64,000 nt of DNA from the NCBI RefSeq assembly GCF_032197885.1, contig NZ_CP134159.1:1116001-1180000 (forward strand). The letters are read 5' to 3'. The notes beneath the pieces are model-generated. The model saw only the letters and a program-made list of their open reading frames with translations, was not told the origin of the DNA and ran no database searches. Below, piece by piece: positions 26,361 to 35,931 of this stretch (the first letter of the stretch is position 1; each line of letters starts with the position of its first letter). The stretch is from Levilactobacillus namurensis (lineage in GTDB: Bacteria; Bacillota; Bacilli; Lactobacillales; Lactobacillaceae). The position numbers and the translations under genes are program-made.

Positions 26361-27183
26361 AGCGAGGCAAGTAACCATTAACCTGGTAGTAATGGCGACT
26401 GAGTGTTGTAATTTGAGCTTGAATGGCCGTATTAGCGGGAATCAGAAACATAAGGTGGTGAAGCACGCTTAACCAGTTGTGTAGGCGGGCGACACTGCTT
26501 AAGTCGTCAAAATCAAAGCCGTGCCAGAGCTGTTGGTCAGTCGTTGCTAGCCAATTCTTTAACTGGTCGGTCGTTAAATGGTGGGCCTGAGACGCCATCA
26601 CAAGGGTCATGGCCAAGCGGGGTTCTTCGTCAAATTGAAAGACCTGAGTTTGGCGCAACAGGACCGTCGTCAAGGCATGTAGAGCGGTCGGGACGGCGTC
26701 GGGTGGGAACGCCGGGTGAGCCCAGGCAGTCCCCAATAGGTCAGCACCATGGGAGACCCCGTCAGCCCAACCGTTTACTGTCCAGCCACGTTGGTCGGTT
26801 TCACGGGGCAAATAAGTCAGCGCATCGTTGAAAAAATGGTCGCGCAACTTGGGAGTCACCCAATGGGTCTGGGCGTCATCGCTTAGGACTAACGCGGTTA
26901 ATAGTGCAGTGAAGGTTCGCAGAAAAACTAGGGGACTTTGGGGGCCGTCAATGGATGCAAAGAGATCGTGATTTTGAATCAAGTGTTGGGCAATCCGATT
27001 TTTCTGATCAAGTGAAAGCGTCTGATGCTCGAATTGCTGGGCAAAGAGACTGTAAATCGTCTGGTCACGGACCGTCGGATCAAGGGCACCAATGTTGGCC
27101 AACATCAGGGTTAATTGAGCTGGTGTGAGGGCTTGGTCGGGGTGAGTCAGGGCCTGTTGCAGGGTTAAAAACTGGGGTGCCAT
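26359..27183 (-). CDS. DUF2785 domain-containing protein
   Basis: A 274-residue all-helical protein. Segments RDQTIYSLFA, RGWTVNGWADGVSHGADLL and ARLHNWLSVLHHL resemble the conserved stretches of DUF2785, a family of unknown function. No membrane segment. ATG 27183 has AAGGAGATG eight bases upstream; the in-frame GTG six bases earlier is less likely. Single gene with a leader of about 135 bases. Confidence 0.75.
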   Translation of the reverse strand: MAPQFLTLQQALTHPDQALTPAQLTLMLANIGALDPTVRDQTIYSLFAQQFEHQTLSLDQKNRIAQHLIQNHDLFASIDGPQSPLVFLRTFTALLTALVLSDDAQTHWVTPKLRDHFFNDALTYLPRETDQRGWTVNGWADGVSHGADLLGTAWAHPAFPPDAVPTALHALTTVLLRQTQVFQFDEEPRLAMTLVMASQAHHLTTDQLKNWLATTDQQLWHGFDFDDLSSVARLHNWLSVLHHLMFLIPANTAIQAQITTLSRHYYQVNGYLPR

Positions 27184-27338
27184 GGTCACATCTCCTTAGA
27201 ATTTATTTAAAATCGATTTGCAGATGAGGTTACTTTTGGTAGTCGCTAAATACGCGAACCCGTGTTTAGGTTCCGGCAAACCTACGGATTTGGGGACGTG
27301 GTTTGGGCGGAGGCGGCCTCCAACGTTGCACCAATCTT
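27184..27338 (-). promoter_or_regulatory. promoter and structured leader of the DUF2785 gene
   Basis: An extended -10 (TGCTAAGAT, minus strand, TAAGAT at 27333-27338) is followed by a leader with two inverted repeats, GGAGG-CCG-CCTCC and AGGTT-TGCCGG-AACCT. It matches no riboswitch class that I know. The other side of this gap, 27339-27540, holds the promoter of the BI-1 gene (TGCTAAACT at about 27451-27459) and nothing else I can name. Confidence 0.35.
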
Positions 27339-27540
27339 AGCATATGACTTGCTGGGCGTGACTAAAAAAGTGCCGTAATAAGGGGGTATCGTGATTTAAC
27401 GGTGGATATTGGGGAATTATTAGACAGATTATTGGCCCTTTAGCGACGAATTTGCTAAACTATATCCCAGAAACCAAAAAAGTAGCTACACTTTGTTGTG
27501 ATAGCTAAGTCGGGAATTGATTTGAAAAAGGAGCGTTTAA

Positions 27541-28245
27541 ATGAACAATTATGAACAACAGCCCCGCGAGACGATTAATACCCAAGTTGGCCTGAATCGT
27601 TTTCTGACCAAGATGTTTGGTTGGATGGGGTTAGCGGTGTTAGTCTCTGCGTTGACCGCTTATCTGATGGTTACCAATGGTTCAGCAAGTATGATGCGTG
27701 GTGGTGGGATGTTGGTCGGTCTGATCGTCTGGTTCATCTTACCATTCGTGATTAGTGCCCAATCGATGAAACGGCCCACGGTCGCTTTCGGAGGCCTGAT
27801 GGTGTACGCCGTGATTACTGGAGCTGTTATTTCCAGTTATGCCTTTGTCTACACGGGAGCCGCGATGGCACAAGCCTTTGTCTCGAGTGCGGCCGTCTTC
27901 TTGACCATGTCCGTGATTGGCTTAACCACTAAGCGAGATCTGTCACGGATTGGGACTCAGGCCACTGCGGCATTGATCGGATTGATTGTCGCCATGGTGA
28001 TCAACCTCTTCTTGCGGAGCCCAATGATTTCGTTAATTTTCTCGTTCATTGCGGTGATTATCTTCTCCGTTTTGACGGCTTGGGATACGCAAAAGATGCA
28101 GAAGTTGTACTTGCAGTATGGGGATCAAGTTTCCGTAACTGGTTTGGCCGTTACGGGGGCGTTACAACTGTACTTAGACTTCGTGAACTTGTTCTTACAA
28201 CTCTTACAAATTATCGGGATTTTTGGTGGCGGCAGTCGCGATTAA
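27541..28245 (+). CDS. Bax inhibitor-1/YccA family membrane protein
   Basis: A 234-residue protein with a short charged N-terminus and seven hydrophobic helices, ending in FVNLFLQLLQIIGIFGGGSRD. The TAWDTQKMQKLY segment with its Asp, and the penultimate-helix Asp (LYLDFVNLF), correspond to the pH-sensing di-aspartate pair of the BI-1 family, which form calcium-leak channels (YetJ of Bacillus). ATG with AAAAAGGAG. Single gene. Confidence 0.9.
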   Translation: MNNYEQQPRETINTQVGLNRFLTKMFGWMGLAVLVSALTAYLMVTNGSASMMRGGGMLVGLIVWFILPFVISAQSMKRPTVAFGGLMVYAVITGAVISSYAFVYTGAAMAQAFVSSAAVFLTMSVIGLTTKRDLSRIGTQATAALIGLIVAMVINLFLRSPMISLIFSFIAVIIFSVLTAWDTQKMQKLYLQYGDQVSVTGLAVTGALQLYLDFVNLFLQLLQIIGIFGGGSRD

Positions 28246-28265
28246 TCTTGAAAAATGACTTAGGG

Positions 28266-28294
28266 AAGTCCCGGCTGAGGCCGGGACTTTTTTT
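28266..28294 (+). terminator. terminator of the BI-1 family gene
   Basis: Ten-pair stem AAGTCCCGGC/GCCGGGACTT, four-base loop, then T run. Confidence 0.9.
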
Positions 28295-28510
28295 GCGATG
28301 GCGGAAACCCAATCTTCCAGTGACTGGCGCTTGTCTGGAGATGAGCAGGTCAACGGCAGTCAGGCTGAATTTGGGCAGCATTAGTGCTTCGTGAGCCGAG
28401 GATTGACTTGGCACAATGACTCAAAAGCAAGCAGACTACCGGAACCGACGCTAATTTCTCCCAGCTTACTGATTTTTGCCCCATTCACTGGGGCTTTCCC
28501 TAGGTTTTGT

Positions 28511-28539
28511 TTCGGATTTGACGCGTTTTTTGGTAAAAT
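28511..28539 (+). promoter_or_regulatory. extended -10 promoter of polA
   Basis: TTCGGA, 17 bases, TAAAAT preceded by TGG, about 55 bases before the ATG. The stretch 28295-28510 before it has no gene; it holds a GCCCCA/TGGGGC hairpin at 28478-28494 with a weak T tail. Confidence 0.5.
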
Positions 28540-28593
28540 AGACCCAGAATAGACGAACGCGACAGAAGAGCTGTCGCGTGGAAGGAGCCCACT

Positions 28594-31251
28594 ATGGCGG
28601 AGAAACGATTGTTATTGATCGATGGCAACAGTGTTGCGTTTAAAGCCTTTTTTGCCCTGTACACCTCATTAGGTCGGTTTACCAATGGGGATGGGTTACA
28701 CACGAACGCCATTTATGGCTTCAACACGATGTTAGAGACCATGCTGGATAAGGTTCAACCGACACATGCGTTAGTGGCCTTTGATGCCGGTAAGGTCACG
28801 TTTCGGACCAAAATGTATGACGATTATAAGGGGGGCCGTGCGAAGACCGCACCGGAGCTGTCTGAACAGTTCCCATACCTGAAGAAATTATTAGAGGCTC
28901 GGGGAATCAAGACCTACGAACTGCCGAACTATGAAGCTGACGACATTATTGGGACGACGGCTAAGCGCGCGGAGGCGGCTGGTTTCACGATCACCATCGT
29001 AACGGGAGATCGGGATCTGACCCAGTTGGCCAACGACCATACCACCGTGGCCATCTCTAAAAAAGGGGTCAGCGAAATAGAACGGTACACGCCCGCTTAC
29101 GTGAAAGAAAAGATGGGCGTGACCCCGGAACAGATTATTGATATCAAGGGCCTTCAAGGCGATAATTCAGATAATTACCCGGGGGTTACAGGGGTTGGCC
29201 CTAAGCGTGCGGTTGACCTCATCGACCAATACGGTAGCGTTGAGGGCGTCTATGACCACATTGATGAGATTACGGCGAAGAAACTTAAGGAACATCTGGT
29301 GGCCGATAAGGACCAAGCCTTCTTGTCGAAAAAACTGGCCACGATTAATCGAGACGCACCGGTCGATCTGATCTTAGGGGACCTAACCTATGCGGGGCCT
29401 GATCGAGATGCCTTGATCGCGTTTTACCAACAGATGGGCTTTCGTAAGTTCTTACAGGGGATGTCGGTGGATGGCGTGACGCCTTCTGCGACCCCTGGTT
29501 TGAAAGCCATTGCGTATACGGTCTTAACAGCCGATAACCTGGCGGATGTCCAGGTGACGGATGAGTGTGCCTTCTACCTAGAAATGGATGGGGACAATTA
29601 TCATCTGGCCAAGTTTGCGGGCTTTGTTATCGGTCACGATGACCACTGGTGGGTCAGTCGAGACGTTTCGTTGTTACAGATGGCGCCCCTTAAGCAGCTG
29701 TTGGAGAATGCACAGGTTGCCAAAAAGGTCTTTGATGCCAAACGGACCTATGTCGGGTTGAACCGGTTAGGCATCACGCTGGCCGGTGTGGATGGTGACC
29801 TATTACTCTGCTCGTACCTGCTGAACACTTACGACAATAGCAATGACTTGGGACGGGTTGCCGCAGAACACGGGTATGACCAGGTAGAGACGGATGAAGA
29901 CGTGTATGGTCGGGGAGCTAAGCGTGCTATTCCGACGGATGATACGGTGTTCTTCAAACATTTAGCCCGAAAGGCACAAGCGATTGCCCGGTTGAAACAG
30001 ACCTTGTTTAAAGATCTAGAAGAAAATGACCAGGCGGAGCTGTATCGTCAGATTGAACGCCCCATGGCCTTCGTCTTAGCACGGATGGAAATCGAAGGCA
30101 TCACGGTCGATGCCGACGAGTTACGGGCAATGGGCAGTAAATTTAGCGAACAGCTAGCCGAGATTGAGCAAACGATTTACCAAGAAGCGGGTGAAGAGTT
30201 CAACATTGGTTCGCCTAAGCAACTGGGCCACATCCTATTCGAAAAGATGCACCTGCCCGTGTTGAAGAAGACCAAGACGGGGTATTCAACGGCGGTAGGC
30301 GTCCTAGAAAAACTGGCCGCGGACGCACCCATCGCTGAGAACATTCTGAAGTACCGAAAGATTGCGAAGATTCAATCGACCTATGTCGAGGGACTTCTAA
30401 AAGTGATCAATCCCACTGACCACAAGGTTCACACGCGGTACTTGCAGACGTTAACGCAGACGGGACGGCTCTCGTCGGTCGACCCGAACTTGCAAAACAT
30501 TCCTGTGCGGACGGAAGAGGGGAAAGCAATTCGGAAGGCCTTTGTTCCACGCCATCCGGGCTGGCAGATCTTCTCTTCAGACTATTCGCAGATTGAACTG
30601 CGAGTCTTGGCTCACATGAGTCACGATGCGAACATGCAAGAAGCGTTCCGGGAGGGTGAAGACATTCACGCGGCAACGGCCCGGCGAATCTTTAAGCTGG
30701 GGCCGGACCAAGAAGTGACGCCGAATATTCGGCGTCAAGCCAAGGCGGTCAATTTCGGCATCGTCTACGGCATTAGTGACTTCGGTCTGTCCCAAAACAT
30801 TGGGATTTCCCGGAAGCAGGCTAAGCAATTTATCGAGACCTACTTCGAAGAGTACCCGGGTGTTAAAGCCTACACGGAACACATGGTGCAGGTCGCCCAT
30901 GATCAGGGGTATGTCGAGACGATTGCCCACCGGCGGCGTTATCTGCCAGACATTAACTCGCGGAACTTTAACCAACGCTCCTTTGCGGAACGGACGGCGA
31001 TGAATACACCTATTCAAGGTAGTGCAGCTGATATTATTAAGATTGCGATGATTCACATGGAGAAAGCCTTGCAGGGGATGCAAGCCACCATGTTGTTACA
31101 GGTTCACGATGAGTTGATCTTTGAGGCGCCGGCCGAAGAGATTCCAACGCTGGCTAAGTTAGTGCCGAAGATCATGGATTCGGCAGTGAAGCTAGAGATT
31201 CCGTTGAAGGTTGAAAGTCATGCGGGTCCGACCTGGTACGATTTGAAGTAG
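28594..31251 (+). CDS. polA: DNA polymerase I
   Basis: An 885-residue family A polymerase for Okazaki-fragment processing and repair. N-terminal 5'-3' exonuclease/flap domain (LLIDGNSVAFKAFFAL, then GDRDLTQL and LQGDNSDNYPGV), a middle domain in the position of the 3'-5' exonuclease where the DxE pair is not preserved (FYLEMDG), as usual in this group, and the polymerase domain: SSDYSQIELRVLAH (motif A), RRQAKAVNFGIVYGIS (motif B), QVHDELIFE (motif C). ATG with GGAAGGAG. First of a run polA-mutM-coaE-nrdR-dnaB-dnaI. Confidence 0.97.
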   Translation: MAEKRLLLIDGNSVAFKAFFALYTSLGRFTNGDGLHTNAIYGFNTMLETMLDKVQPTHALVAFDAGKVTFRTKMYDDYKGGRAKTAPELSEQFPYLKKLLEARGIKTYELPNYEADDIIGTTAKRAEAAGFTITIVTGDRDLTQLANDHTTVAISKKGVSEIERYTPAYVKEKMGVTPEQIIDIKGLQGDNSDNYPGVTGVGPKRAVDLIDQYGSVEGVYDHIDEITAKKLKEHLVADKDQAFLSKKLATINRDAPVDLILGDLTYAGPDRDALIAFYQQMGFRKFLQGMSVDGVTPSATPGLKAIAYTVLTADNLADVQVTDECAFYLEMDGDNYHLAKFAGFVIGHDDHWWVSRDVSLLQMAPLKQLLENAQVAKKVFDAKRTYVGLNRLGITLAGVDGDLLLCSYLLNTYDNSNDLGRVAAEHGYDQVETDEDVYGRGAKRAIPTDDTVFFKHLARKAQAIARLKQTLFKDLEENDQAELYRQIERPMAFVLARMEIEGITVDADELRAMGSKFSEQLAEIEQTIYQEAGEEFNIGSPKQLGHILFEKMHLPVLKKTKTGYSTAVGVLEKLAADAPIAENILKYRKIAKIQSTYVEGLLKVINPTDHKVHTRYLQTLTQTGRLSSVDPNLQNIPVRTEEGKAIRKAFVPRHPGWQIFSSDYSQIELRVLAHMSHDANMQEAFREGEDIHAATARRIFKLGPDQEVTPNIRRQAKAVNFGIVYGISDFGLSQNIGISRKQAKQFIETYFEEYPGVKAYTEHMVQVAHDQGYVETIAHRRRYLPDINSRNFNQRSFAERTAMNTPIQGSAADIIKIAMIHMEKALQGMQATMLLQVHDELIFEAPAEEIPTLAKLVPKIMDSAVKLEIPLKVESHAGPTWYDLK

Positions 31252-31301
31252 CCAGATAACGGGTAAGAAGCGGTTAAGCTAGTCAGAGAAAGGGCGATAA
31301 G

Positions 31302-32162
31302 ATGCCAGAATTACCAGAAGTTGAAACGGTTCGGCGGGGCCTGACCCAGTTAGTGGGGGGCGCCACGATTGATCACGTGGAGGTCCTTTACCCTAAGATG
31401 GTGACGCCGGATGCCGAAGTGTTTACGGCCGAATTGATCGGTCGCAAAATTGAAAAGATCGATCGCCGGGGAAAGTATTTACTCTTCCGGTTCAGTGGTC
31501 AGCTGACGATGGTGTCCCATCTGCGGATGGAAGGAAAGTATGACGTTCAGCCCGAGGGCAGTCCGGTCACGAAGCACACGCACGTGATTTTTCACCTGAC
31601 CGATAACCGTGAACTCCGCTACACGGATACCCGGAAGTTTGGCCGGATGCGGCTGGTTCCGACGGGGACCGAAGCGGAAGCCTTACCGTCACTGGGAAAG
31701 ATGGGGCCTGAACCGACCGAAGCGACCCTGACGCTGGCTTACATGCAGCAAATTTTTGGAAAGTCGCATAAGATTATCAAGCCCTTCTTACTGGATCAAT
31801 CCCGAATCGCTGGGTTGGGGAATATCTATGCTGACGAAGTGCTGTGGTTGTCAAAAATCAACCCATTGACGCCAGTGGACACGTTAACCAAGGACCAGTT
31901 GGTGACGTTACGGCAAGCAATCATTGACGAGATTCAAAGGGCGATTGCGGGCCACGGCACCACGGTCCATTCGTTCTCGACGGCTTTTGGGGATGCGGGG
32001 CATTTCCAAAATGACCTGCACGTTTACGGCCACGAGGGTGAGCCTTGTGAGCGGTGCGGAACCGAAATCGTGAAGATCAAGGTTGCTCAGCGGGGAACCC
32101 ATTTCTGTCCCCATTGTCAACCGTTGCCACCCGATGCCCAGGGGGTCTTGACCGATGACTGA
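31302..32162 (+). CDS. mutM: formamidopyrimidine-DNA glycosylase
   Basis: A 286-residue Fpg/MutM that excises 8-oxoguanine. The mature N-terminus PELPEVETVRRGL gives the catalytic Pro2 and Glu3; a helix-two-turn-helix is followed by the C-terminal zinc finger (CERCGTEIVKIKVAQRGTHF plus CPHC). ATG with AAAGGGCG. It starts 51 bases after polA and overlaps coaE by eight bases, so these genes are translated together. Confidence 0.96.
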   Translation: MPELPEVETVRRGLTQLVGGATIDHVEVLYPKMVTPDAEVFTAELIGRKIEKIDRRGKYLLFRFSGQLTMVSHLRMEGKYDVQPEGSPVTKHTHVIFHLTDNRELRYTDTRKFGRMRLVPTGTEAEALPSLGKMGPEPTEATLTLAYMQQIFGKSHKIIKPFLLDQSRIAGLGNIYADEVLWLSKINPLTPVDTLTKDQLVTLRQAIIDEIQRAIAGHGTTVHSFSTAFGDAGHFQNDLHVYGHEGEPCERCGTEIVKIKVAQRGTHFCPHCQPLPPDAQGVLTDD

Positions 32163-32775
32163 AGTCTGGGGACTCACGGGTGGCATTGCGACGGGGAAGT
32201 CTACGGTGAGCGCCTGGTTAAAGCAGGCAGAGATTCCGGTCATTGATGCGGATACGATTGCCCGTCAAGTCGTTGCGCTGGGCACCCCGGGATTACAGCA
32301 AATCAGCGCTGCGTTTGGGCCCGATTACTTGCAGGCCGACGGGACGTTGAACCGGGCTAAGCTGGGCCAGTTGGTCTTTCATGATTCGTCCCAATTACAA
32401 CGACTCAATGCCATTACCACCCCGTTGATTCGGGATGAGATTCGCCGGCAACTGGCGGCTTACCGCGCGCGAAAAGTGCCGGTAGTGATGGTGGATGCGC
32501 CTACGCTGTTTGAGGTGGGCTATCTGCAAAAGCTGGTCGATCATGTGATGGTGGTGGCCACCAGTGCCCCGCACCAGAAGCAACGGTTAATGGCTCGCAA
32601 CGGGTATACCGCAGCGGATGCCCAAGCCAGAATTGACCGTCAGTGGCCCTTGGCTCAAAAGATTGCGGCTGCGGACGTGGTCATTGATAACGACGGGGAC
32701 ATTACCCAAACACGCCAACAAGTGGTAAAATGGCTTGACATGAATAAATTTGGAAAAACGAATCAGGTAAAATGA
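32155..32775 (+). CDS. coaE: dephospho-CoA kinase
   Basis: A 206-residue P-loop kinase for the last step of coenzyme A synthesis. The Walker A loop GLTGGIATGKST is at residues 6-17; DADTIARQV (about 31-39) and VMVDAPTLFE are the usual family segments. ATG sits inside the end of mutM (ATGACTGA). Confidence 0.95.
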   Translation: MTEVWGLTGGIATGKSTVSAWLKQAEIPVIDADTIARQVVALGTPGLQQISAAFGPDYLQADGTLNRAKLGQLVFHDSSQLQRLNAITTPLIRDEIRRQLAAYRARKVPVVMVDAPTLFEVGYLQKLVDHVMVVATSAPHQKQRLMARNGYTAADAQARIDRQWPLAQKIAAADVVIDNDGDITQTRQQVVKWLDMNKFGKTNQVK

Positions 32776-32786
32776 GGTGACCAACT

Positions 32787-33278
32787 ATGCAGTGTCCGCA
32801 CTGTCATCATAACGGGTCACGAGTCGTCGACAGTCGTCCGACTGACGATGGTCGCGTGATTCGCCGCCGTCGGGAGTGCGAGAGCTGCGGCTTTCGGTTC
32901 ACGACGTTTGAGCGCGTGGAAGTCACACCGCTCCTGGTGATTAAGAAGAACGGGACTCGGGAAGAGTTCAATCGAGAAAAGATTTTACGGGGAATTATTC
33001 GCTCGGCCGAAAAACGTCCGGTGGGTATGGACGCCATGACCCAAATTGTTGATGAGGTTGAAAATAAGATTCGGGCGTTAGGCGTCAATGAAATTTCCAG
33101 CCAGGTCATTGGGGAATACGTCATGAACCGGTTGGTCGACGTTGACGAAATTGCCTATATTCGGTTTGCGAGTGTTTACCGGCAGTTTAAGGATACGGGG
33201 GTTTTCTTCAACGAACTGAAGGATATCTTGGATAAGGATAAGCTGAAACAGGGTAAATCCAAGCCGAAAAAGGACTAA
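32787..33278 (+). CDS. nrdR: transcriptional repressor NrdR
   Basis: A 163-residue repressor of ribonucleotide reductase genes. Zinc ribbon with CPHC (3-6) and CESC (about 31-34), then an ATP-cone domain (about 49-139, [19 protein letters not shown]). Its targets would carry paired NrdR boxes; none is obvious in this window. It lies 11 bases after coaE and 18 before dnaB, so part of the same operon. Confidence 0.96.
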   Translation: MQCPHCHHNGSRVVDSRPTDDGRVIRRRRECESCGFRFTTFERVEVTPLLVIKKNGTREEFNREKILRGIIRSAEKRPVGMDAMTQIVDEVENKIRALGVNEISSQVIGEYVMNRLVDVDEIAYIRFASVYRQFKDTGVFFNELKDILDKDKLKQGKSKPKKD

Positions 33279-33296
33279 AGTGAGGCGAGATAACGG

Positions 33297-34664
33297 ATGG
33301 AGGATTCTTGGCATCAATTGACCCCCCGAACAGGGTTCGTGGTTCGACTGGCTGATCGCGTGACGGATCAGAGTTGGCAGACCTTGACGCAACTCTATCA
33401 ACCCATTATTGGTCCAGTGGCTGCTGCGTTATACAGCAGCCTCTTTTGGCTACCGGAACGCGAACAATTGCACCGGCACGGCCGGTTGTTAGCCGGATTA
33501 GGCATTGATCTAGAGCACTTGTACGCCGCACGGTTGCGCTTGGAAGCCACAGGGTTACTGACAACGACGGTGAAGACGGCTAACGATTTGACCACCTTTT
33601 GCTACACGTTACGCGCCCCGTTAACGCCTGCGCGCTTCTTTAACGATGATCTCTTAAGCGTTCAATTACTGGGGGTGCTCGGTGAGGAGAGCTATCAGAC
33701 CTTGTTGGCCACGGCGACAGTTGTGACGCCCGCTGCCGATGAACAGGACATTACTAAGAATTTTTTGGAAGTCTTTCACGTGGATGGCCACGAGCTCAGT
33801 CAGTTGCCCGCTGCCGTGACGGCCGGGCGACACCAGATAACGGCTAAGCCGGCTGAACCGGCTGTGGATTCGCCAGCAACGGACTTTGATTTTCACTTGC
33901 TGGGTGAAATCTTAAAACGGTCTTACGTGGATGCCCAGGCCTTGCAACCCTACCGGGAATTACTGGTTACTGAACATGTGACTTATGGGTTAGACGAGCC
34001 AACCATGGCCCGTTACATTGGCGAGGCCACTGACCTGGCCACGAACGCGTTTGACCCGGAACGCTTTAAGCGGGTAGTTGCCCGCCACTTCGAACAGCAA
34101 CATCCGGGCCAACCGGTTCAATCGCCGGCCTCCCCGACACCGACCCCGGCTGCAGTTAAGTCGACGGCCGAGCAGACGGTGCTTCAGATGGCCAGTCAGA
34201 TGACTCCGGCAAACTTTCTGGAAGCCATTAAGCAGCAAACGGGGGGCTTTGTGACCTCGGGAGAACAACGTATCATTCGTGACCTAGTGGGCCGGCAACT
34301 CTTTTCCCAAGGCGTTCTGAACATGATGGTGTACCACGTCTTGGTGGACGAGGAACGCCCGACCCTGAATAAGGCGTTGCTGGATACGATTGCCAATGAT
34401 TGGAGTCAATCGAAGGTCGCGACCCCTCAACAGGCGGTCGTGAAGATTCGGGAGCGACAGCAGGCAGCTAAGCAGCCGCGCTCACGGGCAACGGGCTCTC
34501 GTCGGAACGCCACGACGGTCAAGGAGACGTTACCGGAATGGGCTAAGGCGCCCGCGGCCACTAAGGCGGCTAAGCAACCGCAGTTATCGGATCAACAAAA
34601 ACAAAAACTTAACGCCCGAATTGCCCGATTTAAGCAACGGCGTTCTGGGAAGGAGGATTCCTGA
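33297..34664 (+). CDS. dnaB: replication initiation and membrane attachment protein DnaB
   Basis: A 455-residue Firmicute DnaB (a helicase-loading protein, not the helicase). N-terminal winged-helix region (about 1-130) and the C-terminal DnaB_2 domain (TPANFLEAIKQQTGGFVTSG, LVGRQLFSQGVLNMMVYHVL, about 300-370), then a basic tail. It brings the helicase to oriC and PriA forks together with DnaD and DnaI. The stop overlaps the dnaI start by one base. Confidence 0.94.
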   Translation: MEDSWHQLTPRTGFVVRLADRVTDQSWQTLTQLYQPIIGPVAAALYSSLFWLPEREQLHRHGRLLAGLGIDLEHLYAARLRLEATGLLTTTVKTANDLTTFCYTLRAPLTPARFFNDDLLSVQLLGVLGEESYQTLLATATVVTPAADEQDITKNFLEVFHVDGHELSQLPAAVTAGRHQITAKPAEPAVDSPATDFDFHLLGEILKRSYVDAQALQPYRELLVTEHVTYGLDEPTMARYIGEATDLATNAFDPERFKRVVARHFEQQHPGQPVQSPASPTPTPAAVKSTAEQTVLQMASQMTPANFLEAIKQQTGGFVTSGEQRIIRDLVGRQLFSQGVLNMMVYHVLVDEERPTLNKALLDTIANDWSQSKVATPQQAVVKIRERQQAAKQPRSRATGSRRNATTVKETLPEWAKAPAATKAAKQPQLSDQQKQKLNARIARFKQRRSGKEDS

Positions 34665-35590
34665 TGGAAGATGTCAGTAAAGCCATGCAACAGCTGATGA
34701 GCCAGCGACACCTGAATGCAAATTACCGCCAGCTAATGGCCAAGGTCTATGCCGACCAGACGGTCCAGCAGTTTTATCACGACCATAAGGCGGAGTTGGC
34801 GGAAGACGTTTTGGACCGCTCGGCAGCTAAACTCTATGAATTCGTGAGCGAACGGGCCAAGGTGGCACAAGGTGGCGAAACGTTTGCGGCGGGGTATGAA
34901 CCGCAATTGATTGTCTCGAATCACCTGATCGATGTGGCCTATGTTCCGACTAAGGCCACCCAAGAAAAGCAGGCCCAGCAGCAGTTGCGGCAACGAGTCC
35001 GGTCGATAGCGATGCCTAAGGATATTCGGAACGCACAGCTCGATAACTTTGACCACGATGAAGAGCGGATGGAGGCCCTGATGGCCGCTTATGACTTCAT
35101 CGAGACCTACGAGGCGAGTCCTCATCGGCGTCACCAGGCCCTATACTTGGCCGGTAGTTTTGGAGTGGGCAAGACCTACCTCTTAGCGGCGATTGCCAAT
35201 CAGCTGGCCAACGATGGCTTCTCCAGCACGTTAGTTCACTTTCCGAGTTTTGCGGTGGAGATGAAGAACGCGATTGCCCAGAACGGCGTTGGGGATAAGT
35301 TGGACGCGTTGAAGCGCGCCCCGGTATTAATGATCGATGACATTGGCGCGGATGCCATGTCAGCGTGGGTCCGGGATGATATCTTAGGCGTTATTTTGGA
35401 GTACCGGATGCAAGAAGAGTTACCGACGTTCTTTAGTTCGAATTTCTCGATGGCTCAGTTGGAGAACGAACACCTGCGGATCTCATCGCGCGGGGATGAC
35501 GAACCTCTTAAAGCGCAACGGTTAATGCAACGGATTCGGTTTTTATCACGGGAGATCACCATGGTAGGGGTCAACCGCCGGCCGCAATAA
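34664..35590 (+). CDS. dnaI: primosomal protein DnaI
   Basis: A 308-residue AAA+ helicase loader. N-terminal DnaI domain (about 1-100), then Walker A GSFGVGKTY (about 163-171) and Walker B LMIDDIGAD (about 222-230), with sensor region FFSSNFSM. Translationally coupled to dnaB (TGATG) with AAGGAGG inside the dnaB end. Confidence 0.94.
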   Translation: MEDVSKAMQQLMSQRHLNANYRQLMAKVYADQTVQQFYHDHKAELAEDVLDRSAAKLYEFVSERAKVAQGGETFAAGYEPQLIVSNHLIDVAYVPTKATQEKQAQQQLRQRVRSIAMPKDIRNAQLDNFDHDEERMEALMAAYDFIETYEASPHRRHQALYLAGSFGVGKTYLLAAIANQLANDGFSSTLVHFPSFAVEMKNAIAQNGVGDKLDALKRAPVLMIDDIGADAMSAWVRDDILGVILEYRMQEELPTFFSSNFSMAQLENEHLRISSRGDDEPLKAQRLMQRIRFLSREITMVGVNRRPQ

Positions 35591-35605
35591 ATTTGAGGTT
35601 ACCGC

Positions 35606-35634
35606 TTGACAACTTTTGGCTGCGAGTGTTTAAT
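35606..35634 (+). promoter_or_regulatory. promoter of the thrS leader
   Basis: Consensus TTGACA, 17-base spacer, TTTAAT, starting 16 bases after the dnaI stop. Confidence 0.8.
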
Positions 35635-35639
35635 AGTCC

Positions 35640-35895
35640 TTGAAGCCAATTAAAAGCTAAGACGAGAGATACGATGCATTGTGGTTCGTCTCCAGGAAGA
35701 GGAAACCTAGATTGGAAGTTTCCTTAGTCGGCCCAATGCATTACCGCTTTCGCAGCTGTCAGAAGGAAAATTTCTGGCCGGTTCGTTCCGTTATCGACGA
35801 TTAGAGTTCACGGGCGTAGTCTCGTGAAGAATATCGGGTGGAACCACGTTAATTAGACGTCCCCAGTGTCCTTAATGGATGCTGGGGACTTTTTG
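35640..35895 (+). promoter_or_regulatory. T-box leader of thrS (Thr specifier ACC)
   Basis: Stem I can be drawn: lower helix CGAGAG/CTTTCG, specifier loop, then ATGCATTG/CAATGCAT. The 3' side of the loop reads T-ACC-G, placing the threonine codon ACC at 35743-35745. The T-box core GGGTGGAACCACG is at 35836-35848, before the attenuator. Uncharged tRNA-Thr should allow readthrough. Confidence 0.9.
35857..35895 (+). terminator. T-box attenuator terminator of thrS
   Basis: GTCCCCAG/CTGGGGAC with inner TCC/GGA, followed by TTTTT. Confidence 0.8.
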
Positions 35896-35931
35896 CGTTG
35901 ACTGCTCAAAACACACAAGGGAGATCATACC

